Positions 1 to 5,332 of a DNA stretch of 5,332 nt are shown here, in pieces. Made by a program: the position numbers and the translations under genes. Under the pieces are notes generated by a model that was not told the DNA's origin, did not search any database, and worked only from the letters and a program-made list of their open reading frames with translations. Source of the stretch: Chitinophagaceae bacterium (lineage in GTDB: Bacteria; Bacteroidota; Bacteroidia; Chitinophagales; Chitinophagaceae). How positions within the stretch are numbered: the first letter of the stretch is position 1; each line of letters begins with the position of its first letter. Location: the NCBI GenBank assembly GCA_016786525.1, contig JAEUVW010000288.1:1-5332 (forward strand), written 5' to 3'.

Positions 1-394
1 CATACGGGAAACAGGAATTTACGGAACAATCGGTTTCGACTCCTTCCTTTCCGGCTTAAAGAGCCAGTATCCGGGCCACCAGATCAGTTATTTTCAAAGC
101 AATATAGAGGGTGAGCTCATCGACCGTATGCACCAGTGCTGCCAGGATGGAACGGAAGCCATCCTGCTGAATGCAGGTGCTTATACCCATACCAGCATCG
201 CGCTTGCCGATGCCGTGGCGGCTATCCCCCTGCCGGTACTCGAAATTCATATTTCAAACGTGCTGGCCCGTGAAGATTTCCGCAAAACATCCTTTATTGC
301 AGCAAAATGCATCGGCAGTATTTCCGGCCTGGGCCTGAAGGGCTACGAACTGGGGCTTCTGTACTTTATCCAAACCACAAGCACGAATGGCTAA
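1..394 (+). CDS. aroQ: 3-dehydroquinate dehydratase, type II (AroQ), 5'-truncated by the window edge
   Basis: This enzyme dehydrates 3-dehydroquinate to 3-dehydroshikimate, the third step of the shikimate pathway to aromatic amino acids, in the cytoplasm. About 130 codons are visible, the first full one at base 2. The family is usually about 140-150 residues, so only a short N-terminal piece with the NGPNLN motif is missing. Family landmarks follow in order, numbered from the first visible codon: the active-site lid RETGIYG (2-8) with the catalytic Arg and Tyr, QSNIEGELID (32-41), LNAGAYTHTS (56-65) with the substrate-binding Asn, EIHISN (81-86) with the catalytic His, and the C-terminal GLGLKGYELGL. 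The lid has Thr where RExxYG sequences commonly have Pro. No frameshift is seen, so the enzyme should be active. The stop lies 8 bases inside the next gene, suggesting cotranscription with a glycosyltransferase that has no obvious link to the shikimate pathway. The identification is secure; the start and promoter lie outside the window. Confidence 0.96.
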   Translation, partial: IRETGIYGTIGFDSFLSGLKSQYPGHQISYFQSNIEGELIDRMHQCCQDGTEAILLNAGAYTHTSIALADAVAAIPLPVLEIHISNVLAREDFRKTSFIAAKCIGSISGLGLKGYELGLLYFIQTTSTNG

Positions 395-1463
395 GAAAGA
401 CGTTCTGTTCCTACTGCCCTATCCCCTGCATAAGGCACCCTCTCAACGATTCAGGGTCGAAAACCTGCTGTTCCTGCTGGAGGAAGCAGGCCTGCAATAC
501 GAACTCGCCCCTTTCCTGGCAGAACAAACCTGGGCGGTGCTGTACCGGAAAGGCAATGTGCTGCAAAAAGCAGCGGGTATTGCCGGCAGCTTTTTGAAAA
601 GATGGGGAACCGTACTGTTTACAGCACACCGGTACCGCTATGTATTTATTCACCGGGAAGCAGCACCCCTGGGCCCGCCGCTGGTGGAATGGTTCCTGAA
701 AGTTTCGGGCAAACGGTTTATTTATGACTTCGACGACGCCATCTGGATACCGAATACATCAGCAGAAAACCGTATCGCATCGCTGGTCAAATCCTTCTGG
801 AAAGTCCGGTATCTCTGTAAGTGGTCCTATAAAACAGCCGGGGGCAACGATTTTCTCTGCTCCTTTGCCCGGAGCTCAGGGGCAAAAGACGTATCGCGGA
901 TACCGACGGTTGTCAATACCGACACCCGCTACAACCGCCTGAAGCAGCACCGGGACAATGCCCTGACCATCGGCTGGACAGGCAGCCACTCCACGCTTAA
1001 GTTCATTGATGAACTGGTGCCGGTATTGCAGGAATTACAACAACAATACGATTTTACCTTCCTGGTGATCGCCGATAAAAAACCGGATCTGCCCCTGGAG
1101 CGCTGGGCCTTCTGCCCCTGGAACGAACAAACAGAAATTGAAGACCTGCTGAAAATAGACATTGGGGTTATGCCCCTGAAAGATGACGCCTGGAGCGAAG
1201 GGAAGTGCGGGTTTAAACTGATCCAGTACCTGGCCCTGGGCATACCGGTAGTCGCCAACTCCACCGGTGTCAACAAGTATATTGTTGCAGAAGGGCAAAA
1301 CGGCTACCTGGCCGATGATGCCGCAAGCTGGAAAACAGCCCTGGAAAAGCTGTTGAACGACAGGGAAAAAAGAAGCCGTTTCGGGGCGGCCGGGCGGAAC
1401 AGGATCGTAGCGGAATACAGCATTGCTGCGCAAAAAGAAAACTTCCTCCGCCTCTTCAGCTGA
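387..1463 (+). CDS. Glycosyltransferase, GT-B fold, GT4-like
   Basis: This is a probable retaining, nucleotide-sugar-dependent glycosyltransferase of 358 residues, cytoplasmic or peripheral to the inner membrane. Sugar donor and acceptor cannot be read from the sequence. The N-terminal domain opens with a beta strand and a PxxxAPSQRFR segment (residues 11-23) and contains YDFDDAIW (113-120), typical of one GT4-like subgroup. The C-terminal donor domain starts near TIGWTGS (194-200), followed by DIGVMPL (258-264), EGKCGFKLIQYLALGIPVVA (271-290) and NGYLAD (305-310). The last block sits where most GT4 enzymes carry the EX7E motif. Here the second acidic residue is replaced by Gln280 and the spacing from Glu271 is one longer, a variant I recognise from the GKCGFK-type subgroup. 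The length is normal and the frame intact. The ATG overlaps the aroQ stop by 8 bases and has no Shine-Dalgarno sequence, so coupled translation is plausible. The family call is strong; the specific role is unknown. Confidence 0.9.
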   Translation: MAKKDVLFLLPYPLHKAPSQRFRVENLLFLLEEAGLQYELAPFLAEQTWAVLYRKGNVLQKAAGIAGSFLKRWGTVLFTAHRYRYVFIHREAAPLGPPLVEWFLKVSGKRFIYDFDDAIWIPNTSAENRIASLVKSFWKVRYLCKWSYKTAGGNDFLCSFARSSGAKDVSRIPTVVNTDTRYNRLKQHRDNALTIGWTGSHSTLKFIDELVPVLQELQQQYDFTFLVIADKKPDLPLERWAFCPWNEQTEIEDLLKIDIGVMPLKDDAWSEGKCGFKLIQYLALGIPVVANSTGVNKYIVAEGQNGYLADDAASWKTALEKLLNDREKRSRFGAAGRNRIVAEYSIAAQKENFLRLFS

Positions 1464-1466
1464 TCA
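1461..1466. other. Abutting convergent stop codons in the palindrome TGATCA
   Basis: The TGA of the + strand glycosyltransferase (1461-1463) is directly followed by TCA, the complement of the TGA of the - strand GT2 gene (1464-1466). The two genes therefore end back to back with no spacer. A second short palindrome, TCAGCTGA (1456-1463), overlaps it. Neither forms a stem long enough for an intrinsic terminator, and no T-run follows on either strand. Any transcription stop must lie inside one of the coding regions or depend on Rho. Confidence 0.9.
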
Positions 1467-2381
1467 TTTACTGATTCTCATTTTGTACATCCGGAAGAAA
1501 AACTTGGATAAAGGAACAGGCATATTGCTGAGAAAGAGCACTACCCCTGAAGCAAAAGGCCGGTGATCTTTTACCACCATCAGGCGTTCGCGGCAGGCGA
1601 TCCGTTTCCCGGAAACAAGGTAATAGATCGCCGCTCCCAGGTACTTTTTATTCAGGTAGGGCGGGTGTATGCCATCCAGCTTGTGCTGCTTGACAAAGTC
1701 TATGGACAAGTCCTGCTGCAAGGCAAACTTCAGGGAATTCTTGATAAAGTTCTTGTATGAAGTGAGGCGGAAAGGCGCGTCGGCGTTCACCTTTACAATA
1801 TGGAAATTGAACGTCGGGATATGGAACTGTGAGCTGATCAGCAGCCAGGTCAGGTGTTCACAGCCCACACCCACTATTTCAGGGTAGTCCAGGTAGCGCA
1901 GGTTGTTTTCTATAAATACCTTGCGCCGGATTACCGGGGTAAAATCACCTTTCAAGGTATCGTCCATGATCTCTTTTGCACCGATCAGGCGGTAATTTTC
2001 AGGAATAGCCCCATTGGAAGTAGCAAAGAAAAAAACGGGATACTGGTCTTTGTGCTCTACCGTTTCGATCGAATTGAAAGCATCTTCAATCGTATTTTGC
2101 AGGAACTCATCGTCGTCATCCAGCATAATGATCCAATCTCCTTTTGCTATAGCGATCCCCTCATTGCGCGCCTCCTGCGGTCCGCTGTTCCTGATCAGTC
2201 TTTTGTAGACAATGTTATCCCACTTGAATTCTGAGAGATTTACTTTTTCCAGCGAGCAGTCGTCGATCACCACGATTTCCAGCGTTATATCCGGTTTCTT
2301 TTGTCGCAACACAGACCTGATCGCCCTGTTGAGCAGGATAGGTCTGTTGTACGTAGGAATAACTACCGAAATATTGATCAT
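1464..2381 (-). CDS. Glycosyltransferase family 2 (GT-A fold)
   Basis: This 305-residue protein is a nucleotide-diphospho-sugar transferase of the GT2 type, expected to act at the cytoplasmic face of the inner membrane in surface-glycan assembly. It begins with the classic first strand ISVVIPTYNRP (residues 4-14), followed by IVVIDDCS (36-43) with a nucleotide-binding Asp pair, and NSGPQEARNEGI (65-76). The metal-binding DxD region is an unusually acidic LDDDDEF (87-93). GCEHLTW (173-179) lies where the catalytic-base ED motif usually falls, so Glu175 is a candidate base, by position only. The basic and hydrophobic C-terminal region (about 247-305) may aid membrane association. The start is well placed because the first strand begins three residues in. 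No Shine-Dalgarno sequence precedes it; the bases before ATG read CTGTTTAGTTA. It is the last gene of the - strand set, 3 bases after the upstream gene. Donor and acceptor are unknown. Confidence 0.92.
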   Translation of the reverse strand: MINISVVIPTYNRPILLNRAIRSVLRQKKPDITLEIVVIDDCSLEKVNLSEFKWDNIVYKRLIRNSGPQEARNEGIAIAKGDWIIMLDDDDEFLQNTIEDAFNSIETVEHKDQYPVFFFATSNGAIPENYRLIGAKEIMDDTLKGDFTPVIRRKVFIENNLRYLDYPEIVGVGCEHLTWLLISSQFHIPTFNFHIVKVNADAPFRLTSYKNFIKNSLKFALQQDLSIDFVKQHKLDGIHPPYLNKKYLGAAIYYLVSGKRIACRERLMVVKDHRPFASGVVLFLSNMPVPLSKFFFRMYKMRISK

Positions 2382-2384
2382 TAA

Positions 2385-3584
2385 CTAAACAGTATATAAG
2401 CCTTGATGCTCCAAAACTTTTTTCAGTTTTTCGGACTGCAAAAGAAAACTATTTTCCTGAATGAAACTAAAAATAGATGCGCGGAAATTGTTTGCCCATT
2501 GACTATCAGCATTTATAAGCAATGATCTGATGTAAGATTCCATATCCTCTACAGAGTGAAACAAAGCGCCTGCTCCATGCCGCCTGATCAGCGCGTAAAA
2601 GTAGTCGTTCTGCAAAGCCAGGAAGGGCATGCCCAGCCTGATGCATTCATGCAGTACCCCGCTGGCCGTAAGGCTGTAGGCTTCATTATCGTAAAAGAAC
2701 AGGGCCAGGTCGTATTGCCTGATTTCCTGTTCATACTCCTTTTGGGGGATAAATTCAGATGGTTTATAATGCCGTACCGCAGCAGACTGGTAAACCTGTA
2801 AGTCCGGGGATAGTTTACCGATGGTGGTAAAACTGAGCTTGCCCTCCCCGATCTCCGCGCCGAACCTTCCGGCCATTTCGAAGAAAAGCTGGGTGTTTTT
2901 TGCCCTTTTCAGGGTGCCGAAAGTGCAGATGCGCAGTGCCGGAGCACCGGAGCGCTGCGCCTGTACCGGAGCGTCATACAGGTAAGGGTGATCCACCACG
3001 CAAACCTGAGCTGCCACCCTAGCGGCATATTGCAGCAAGTTCGTCTTTATAGATTCACCCAGTACAAAATAAGAAACCCTGCTGCCGGCACCGGAAAGCG
3101 CCTTTTTAAGTACCGCGTGCAGGAACTGATCCGCAAGGCTCTTTTGCTGCGGTTTAAGATACTCCAGCTCTCCATGCAGCACAATAAGCTGCCGCTGACC
3201 GCGCAGGTATATCCTGCTCAGGCATTGCAGCAACAGGTGGCCTGTAGGAAACAGGCAAAGCCAGACCAGCAGTTCCGGCTTGCTTTTTCTTGCTGCGCGC
3301 ACTATGCTAAAGATCTGCCGCCATTCTCCCAGGATCTTTTGCGGCCAGTAAAAAAGTCCGGGCCTGCTGTAGGCAGCAAAGGAACGGGTGCTGATCTCCC
3401 CTATTCTATGCCCGGCATTTGCCCTTATCGCCTCAATGTGCTTTTTTTCCGCCACGAGCTGAAGCTGGTGTTGTGCATAAATGTGCCTGAACAGGGCTAC
3501 AAAGGCGCTGTTGACCTGCACATGCGTATCACCGAAATGCACAGGCTCTGCTATCAGGATCAACTTACCGGGGTTGGGAGCCAT
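2385..3584 (-). CDS. Divergent glycosyltransferase, probable GT-B fold
   Basis: This 399-residue protein is soluble in appearance, with no signal peptide or clear membrane segment. I assign it to glycosyltransferases by layout rather than close family recognition. The N-terminal half runs from a strand LILIAEP (8-14) with a following HFGDTHVQVN, to LIVLHGELEY (133-142), resembling the acceptor domain of GT-B enzymes. The C-terminal half opens with ICTFGTLKRAKNTQLFFE (219-236), a typical start of a donor-binding Rossmann domain. It continues with YDLALFFYDNEAYSLTASG (291-309) and VLHECIRLGMPFLAL (310-324), which matches the late donor-site region; Glu301 and Glu312 are candidate contact residues, but the spacing is not EX7E. 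The start overlaps the upstream GT2 stop by 20 bases, implying translational coupling, and lacks a Shine-Dalgarno sequence. The last 120 or so coding bases are clearly AT-richer than the rest. Context supports polysaccharide synthesis; the sugar specificity is unknown. Confidence 0.78.
   Translation of the reverse strand: MAPNPGKLILIAEPVHFGDTHVQVNSAFVALFRHIYAQHQLQLVAEKKHIEAIRANAGHRIGEISTRSFAAYSRPGLFYWPQKILGEWRQIFSIVRAARKSKPELLVWLCLFPTGHLLLQCLSRIYLRGQRQLIVLHGELEYLKPQQKSLADQFLHAVLKKALSGAGSRVSYFVLGESIKTNLLQYAARVAAQVCVVDHPYLYDAPVQAQRSGAPALRICTFGTLKRAKNTQLFFEMAGRFGAEIGEGKLSFTTIGKLSPDLQVYQSAAVRHYKPSEFIPQKEYEQEIRQYDLALFFYDNEAYSLTASGVLHECIRLGMPFLALQNDYFYALIRRHGAGALFHSVEDMESYIRSLLINADSQWANNFRASIFSFIQENSFLLQSEKLKKVLEHQGLYTV
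3565..3584 (-). other. 20-base overlap of two glycosyltransferase genes
   Basis: The start of the divergent GT-B gene (CAT on the + strand at 3582-3584) lies upstream of the TAA stop of the GT2 gene (TTA on the + strand at 3565-3567). This overlap supports cotranscription and possible translational re-initiation. No later in-frame ATG that would preserve the first beta strand of the downstream protein is available. Confidence 0.8.
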
Positions 3585-4428
3585 ATACTATTTTCTGAAA
3601 AAGGGTACGAAAATCCAGTAAATTCCAGCAGAGATAAAAAGCCAGAAAGTACGCTAACGGCTTATGTTTCTCAAAATAACGCAGCATGCTGTCGCGGTAC
3701 AAAACACGTTGCTGCACCGTATCGCCCTTAAAGCTCCGGTATTGTGCATGCCGGATCTGCGGGCCTTCAATAAGATAGGATTGTTTGCCGGTCTTAGCCA
3801 AACGGTATTGCAGGTCGGTCTCTTCAAAATACAGGAAAAAGTCCGGGTCGAAGCCCTGTACCCGTTCAAAGTTCTTCCTGGAAATAAAAAGATCGGCCCC
3901 GGTAACATATGCGACCGCTTCAAAAGGCTTTGCGGGAGCAGGCGGGCGCTGGACTGCTTTTTTTGCCAGAAGCCGCCTGTACAGGCTTTTCAGTTTTTGC
4001 CATAAGTAGGGACGCATGCGTGGAAAGTTGCCCGCGCTGTGTATCGCCTCCCCCTGGTCGTTATGCATCCGGGCACCCAGGCAGGACAAAGCAAGATCTG
4101 CGTCATGCTGCATCCAGAACCGGTACAGCAACAGGATTGCATTATTGTACAGCACAGTATCCGGGTTAAGAAAAAACAGAAATGAGCCGCCGGCCACCGC
4201 TGCAGCCTTGTTGCAGGCCTGACCAAAACCTGTATTCTGCCCGTTTTTTATATAGCGGATACCGGGAAACAGCACGGCCACCTCATCAATGGAGCGGTCT
4301 CCTGAATTATTATCCACCAAAATGATCTCGAAAGCAATACCCTTTGTTTGCTCTTTGACCGAACGGATGCACCGCACGGCTTCCTCAGCAGTGTTGTAAT
4401 TGACAATGATTACCGAGACATCCGCCAT
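3565..4428 (-). CDS. Glycosyltransferase family 2, rhamnosyltransferase-like (WbbL type)
   Basis: This 287-residue inverting GT2 enzyme resembles the WbbL/RfbF-type group, which often transfers rhamnose from dTDP-rhamnose to lipid-linked GlcNAc or a growing glycan. Motifs in order: VSVIIVNYNT (4-13), IILVDNNS (35-42), NTGFGQACN (65-73), LNPDT (87-91) as the DxD-equivalent metal site, VTGADLFISR (175-184), and GFDPDFFLYFEETDLQYR (192-209) containing the catalytic-base EED-type cluster. His227 in IRHAQYRS sits where many family members carry a metal-binding His. The C-terminal segment about 257-272 (AYFLAFYLCWNLLDF) is hydrophobic and may anchor the protein. The ATG is close to the first strand, so the start is convincing, with no Shine-Dalgarno sequence. 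It lies 8 bases after the membrane-protein gene and overlaps the next gene by 20 bases. Rhamnose specificity is an inference; no dTDP-rhamnose genes are in the window. Confidence 0.93.
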   Translation of the reverse strand: MADVSVIIVNYNTAEEAVRCIRSVKEQTKGIAFEIILVDNNSGDRSIDEVAVLFPGIRYIKNGQNTGFGQACNKAAAVAGGSFLFFLNPDTVLYNNAILLLYRFWMQHDADLALSCLGARMHNDQGEAIHSAGNFPRMRPYLWQKLKSLYRRLLAKKAVQRPPAPAKPFEAVAYVTGADLFISRKNFERVQGFDPDFFLYFEETDLQYRLAKTGKQSYLIEGPQIRHAQYRSFKGDTVQQRVLYRDSMLRYFEKHKPLAYFLAFYLCWNLLDFRTLFQKIVYGSQPR

Positions 4429-4436
4429 ATGCTGTA

Positions 4437-5332
4437 CTAAAATAAAAGTTTACTGCTCAGCGGTTTATTCTTATAGTAGATCAGGACCAGTGCCAGGAAG
4501 TACAGCGGCAAACAGGGTATTTTGTACCGCGACAGGGAGCCGAAATTATACGTCGATATACCAACCGAGAAAGCGAAAACGATAGAAAAGATCAGGCAAA
4601 ATTGAATGTTCGGATCAGTGGAAATCGTCTTCCAGATCCGCATCGGCCCGATCACAAACAAGAGCTTCAATGTCAGGAATAAGAAAAGCATGGACTCCAG
4701 CGAGTTCAGAAAGATCAAGGACTTATTGGCCTCCCATATATAAGGCCGGAACAGGGTTACATTCACCGCCTGCGGAAATTTAGACAGCAAGCCGCTGAAG
4801 GAGGGATCGAAATCGCCCAGGTCATAAGCCGAGCCCTGATCACCCGAAGAATAGGCGATCCAGTCCCGGGTAACGAGGGAAGTTTTGGCAATATTATCCA
4901 GCGAATAGCGGCCCAGGGCAGCAGAGTAGTAACTGTACACGGCGACAAACGTCACGACTCCTATAGAAACAAGTATCGACTTTGTCACAAAACGTATGGC
5001 CGCGGGTTTGATTTTGTGGGAATACGTAAATAAGATCCATAAGGCCAGGGCAGGAAGAAAAGAGATCAGGATGTACACTTTTACAATCAGCAGGATATAA
5101 AAACTCAGCAACAGGAAAAAAATGTTCGAAAAGGACATATTGCGCTCGATCAGCAGCTGAAAGGCGCAATACAACATCCAGCCGAGTGCAAACATGCAGA
5201 TGGTATCCTTGAAGATGCCGGACCCCCAGATAAAGCAGCTGGGGATAAAGAGCGTTGCGATAGCAATATACTTTGTAAGATGCGGGTACTGTTTGGCAAA
5301 GGTTCGGAACATAGCCCAGACACCGCTGAAAG
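4437..5332 (-). CDS. Multi-pass membrane protein of a polysaccharide cluster, 5'-truncated by the window edge
   Basis: At least 297 residues are visible. An ATG occurs at 5310-5312, but the frame stays open to the edge (FSGVWA precedes that Met), so the true start probably lies outside. Numbered from that Met, hydrophobic segments run at about 14-30, 36-54, 63-97 (two passes), 111-128, 200-222, 236-253 and 265-280, giving seven or eight passes. A long, probably non-cytoplasmic loop (about 130-198) contains RYSLDNIAKT, SAYDLGDFDPSFSGLLSKFP and NVTLFRPYIWEA. Other notable polar patches are FIWGSGIFKDT (27-37) and STYNFGSLSRYKIPCLPLYF (253-272). I recognise the overall pattern from uncharacterised membrane proteins in Bacteroidota glycan clusters, but know of no proven function. 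Wzy-like polymerase or GT-C-type transferase are possible roles, suggested by topology and neighbours only. It is the first visible gene of the - strand operon. Confidence 0.82.
   Translation of the reverse strand, partial: FSGVWAMFRTFAKQYPHLTKYIAIATLFIPSCFIWGSGIFKDTICMFALGWMLYCAFQLLIERNMSFSNIFFLLLSFYILLIVKVYILISFLPALALWILFTYSHKIKPAAIRFVTKSILVSIGVVTFVAVYSYYSAALGRYSLDNIAKTSLVTRDWIAYSSGDQGSAYDLGDFDPSFSGLLSKFPQAVNVTLFRPYIWEANKSLIFLNSLESMLFLFLTLKLLFVIGPMRIWKTISTDPNIQFCLIFSIVFAFSVGISTYNFGSLSRYKIPCLPLYFLALVLIYYKNKPLSSKLLF

Noticed and set aside
1035..1433. A 132-codon open frame on the - strand
   Set aside because: It is antisense to the conserved donor domain of the + strand glycosyltransferase and shows no protein-family features.
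1440..1500. Bidirectional terminator between the convergent genes
   Set aside because: Only 6- and 8-base palindromes exist at the junction, with no GC-rich stem and no flanking T-run.
1854..2234. A 126-codon open frame on the + strand
   Set aside because: It is antisense to the GT2 gene that carries clear catalytic motifs, and it has no recognisable domain.
2382..2470. Possible internal promoter on the - strand upstream of the last GT2 gene
   Set aside because: The AT-rich stretch has only weak partial resemblance to the Bacteroidota -7 element TAnnTTTG and no properly spaced -33 TTG, so it is not supported.
2988..3731. A 247-codon open frame on the + strand
   Set aside because: It lies antisense across the divergent GT-B gene and the end of the GT2 gene. 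Its protein shows no family motifs, and both opposite-strand genes are well supported, so it is a shadow frame.

Overview
The window looks like part of a surface-polysaccharide (O-antigen, capsule or exopolysaccharide) gene region on a bacterial chromosome. The most likely source is a member of the Bacteroidota, possibly the Chitinophagaceae. This is an inference from protein character, a moderate GC content and the lack of Shine-Dalgarno sequences before all four visible start codons. No marker gene in the window settles the lineage.

Layout. On the + strand, the 3' end of a type II 3-dehydroquinate dehydratase gene (aroQ, 1-394) overlaps the start of a GT-B glycosyltransferase gene (387-1463) by 8 bases. 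On the - strand, four tightly packed genes read from the right edge towards the middle: a multi-pass membrane protein (4437 to beyond the right edge), a GT2 glycosyltransferase of rhamnosyltransferase-like type (3565-4428), a divergent probable GT-B glycosyltransferase (2385-3584) and a second GT2 glycosyltransferase (1464-2381). Going downstream, the junctions are an 8-base gap, a 20-base overlap and a 3-base gap, so a single operon is likely. The two convergent gene sets meet with no spacer: their stop codons abut at 1461-1466 in the palindrome TGATCA. Coding sequence fills essentially the whole window, and I see no RNA gene, mobile element, CRISPR array, terminator or convincing promoter.

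How the genes may work together. The three - strand glycosyltransferases would add sugars in turn to a lipid-linked acceptor at the cytoplasmic face of the inner membrane. The membrane protein is a candidate for a later membrane step such as polymerisation, but this is unproven. The + strand glycosyltransferase may serve the same glycan or a different one. AroQ belongs to the shikimate pathway and is probably a housekeeping neighbour marking the edge of the glycan cluster. I found no clearly new biological system. The points most worth a second look are the zero-spacer convergent junction, the two glycosyltransferases with non-standard donor-site motifs, and the uncharacterised membrane protein.
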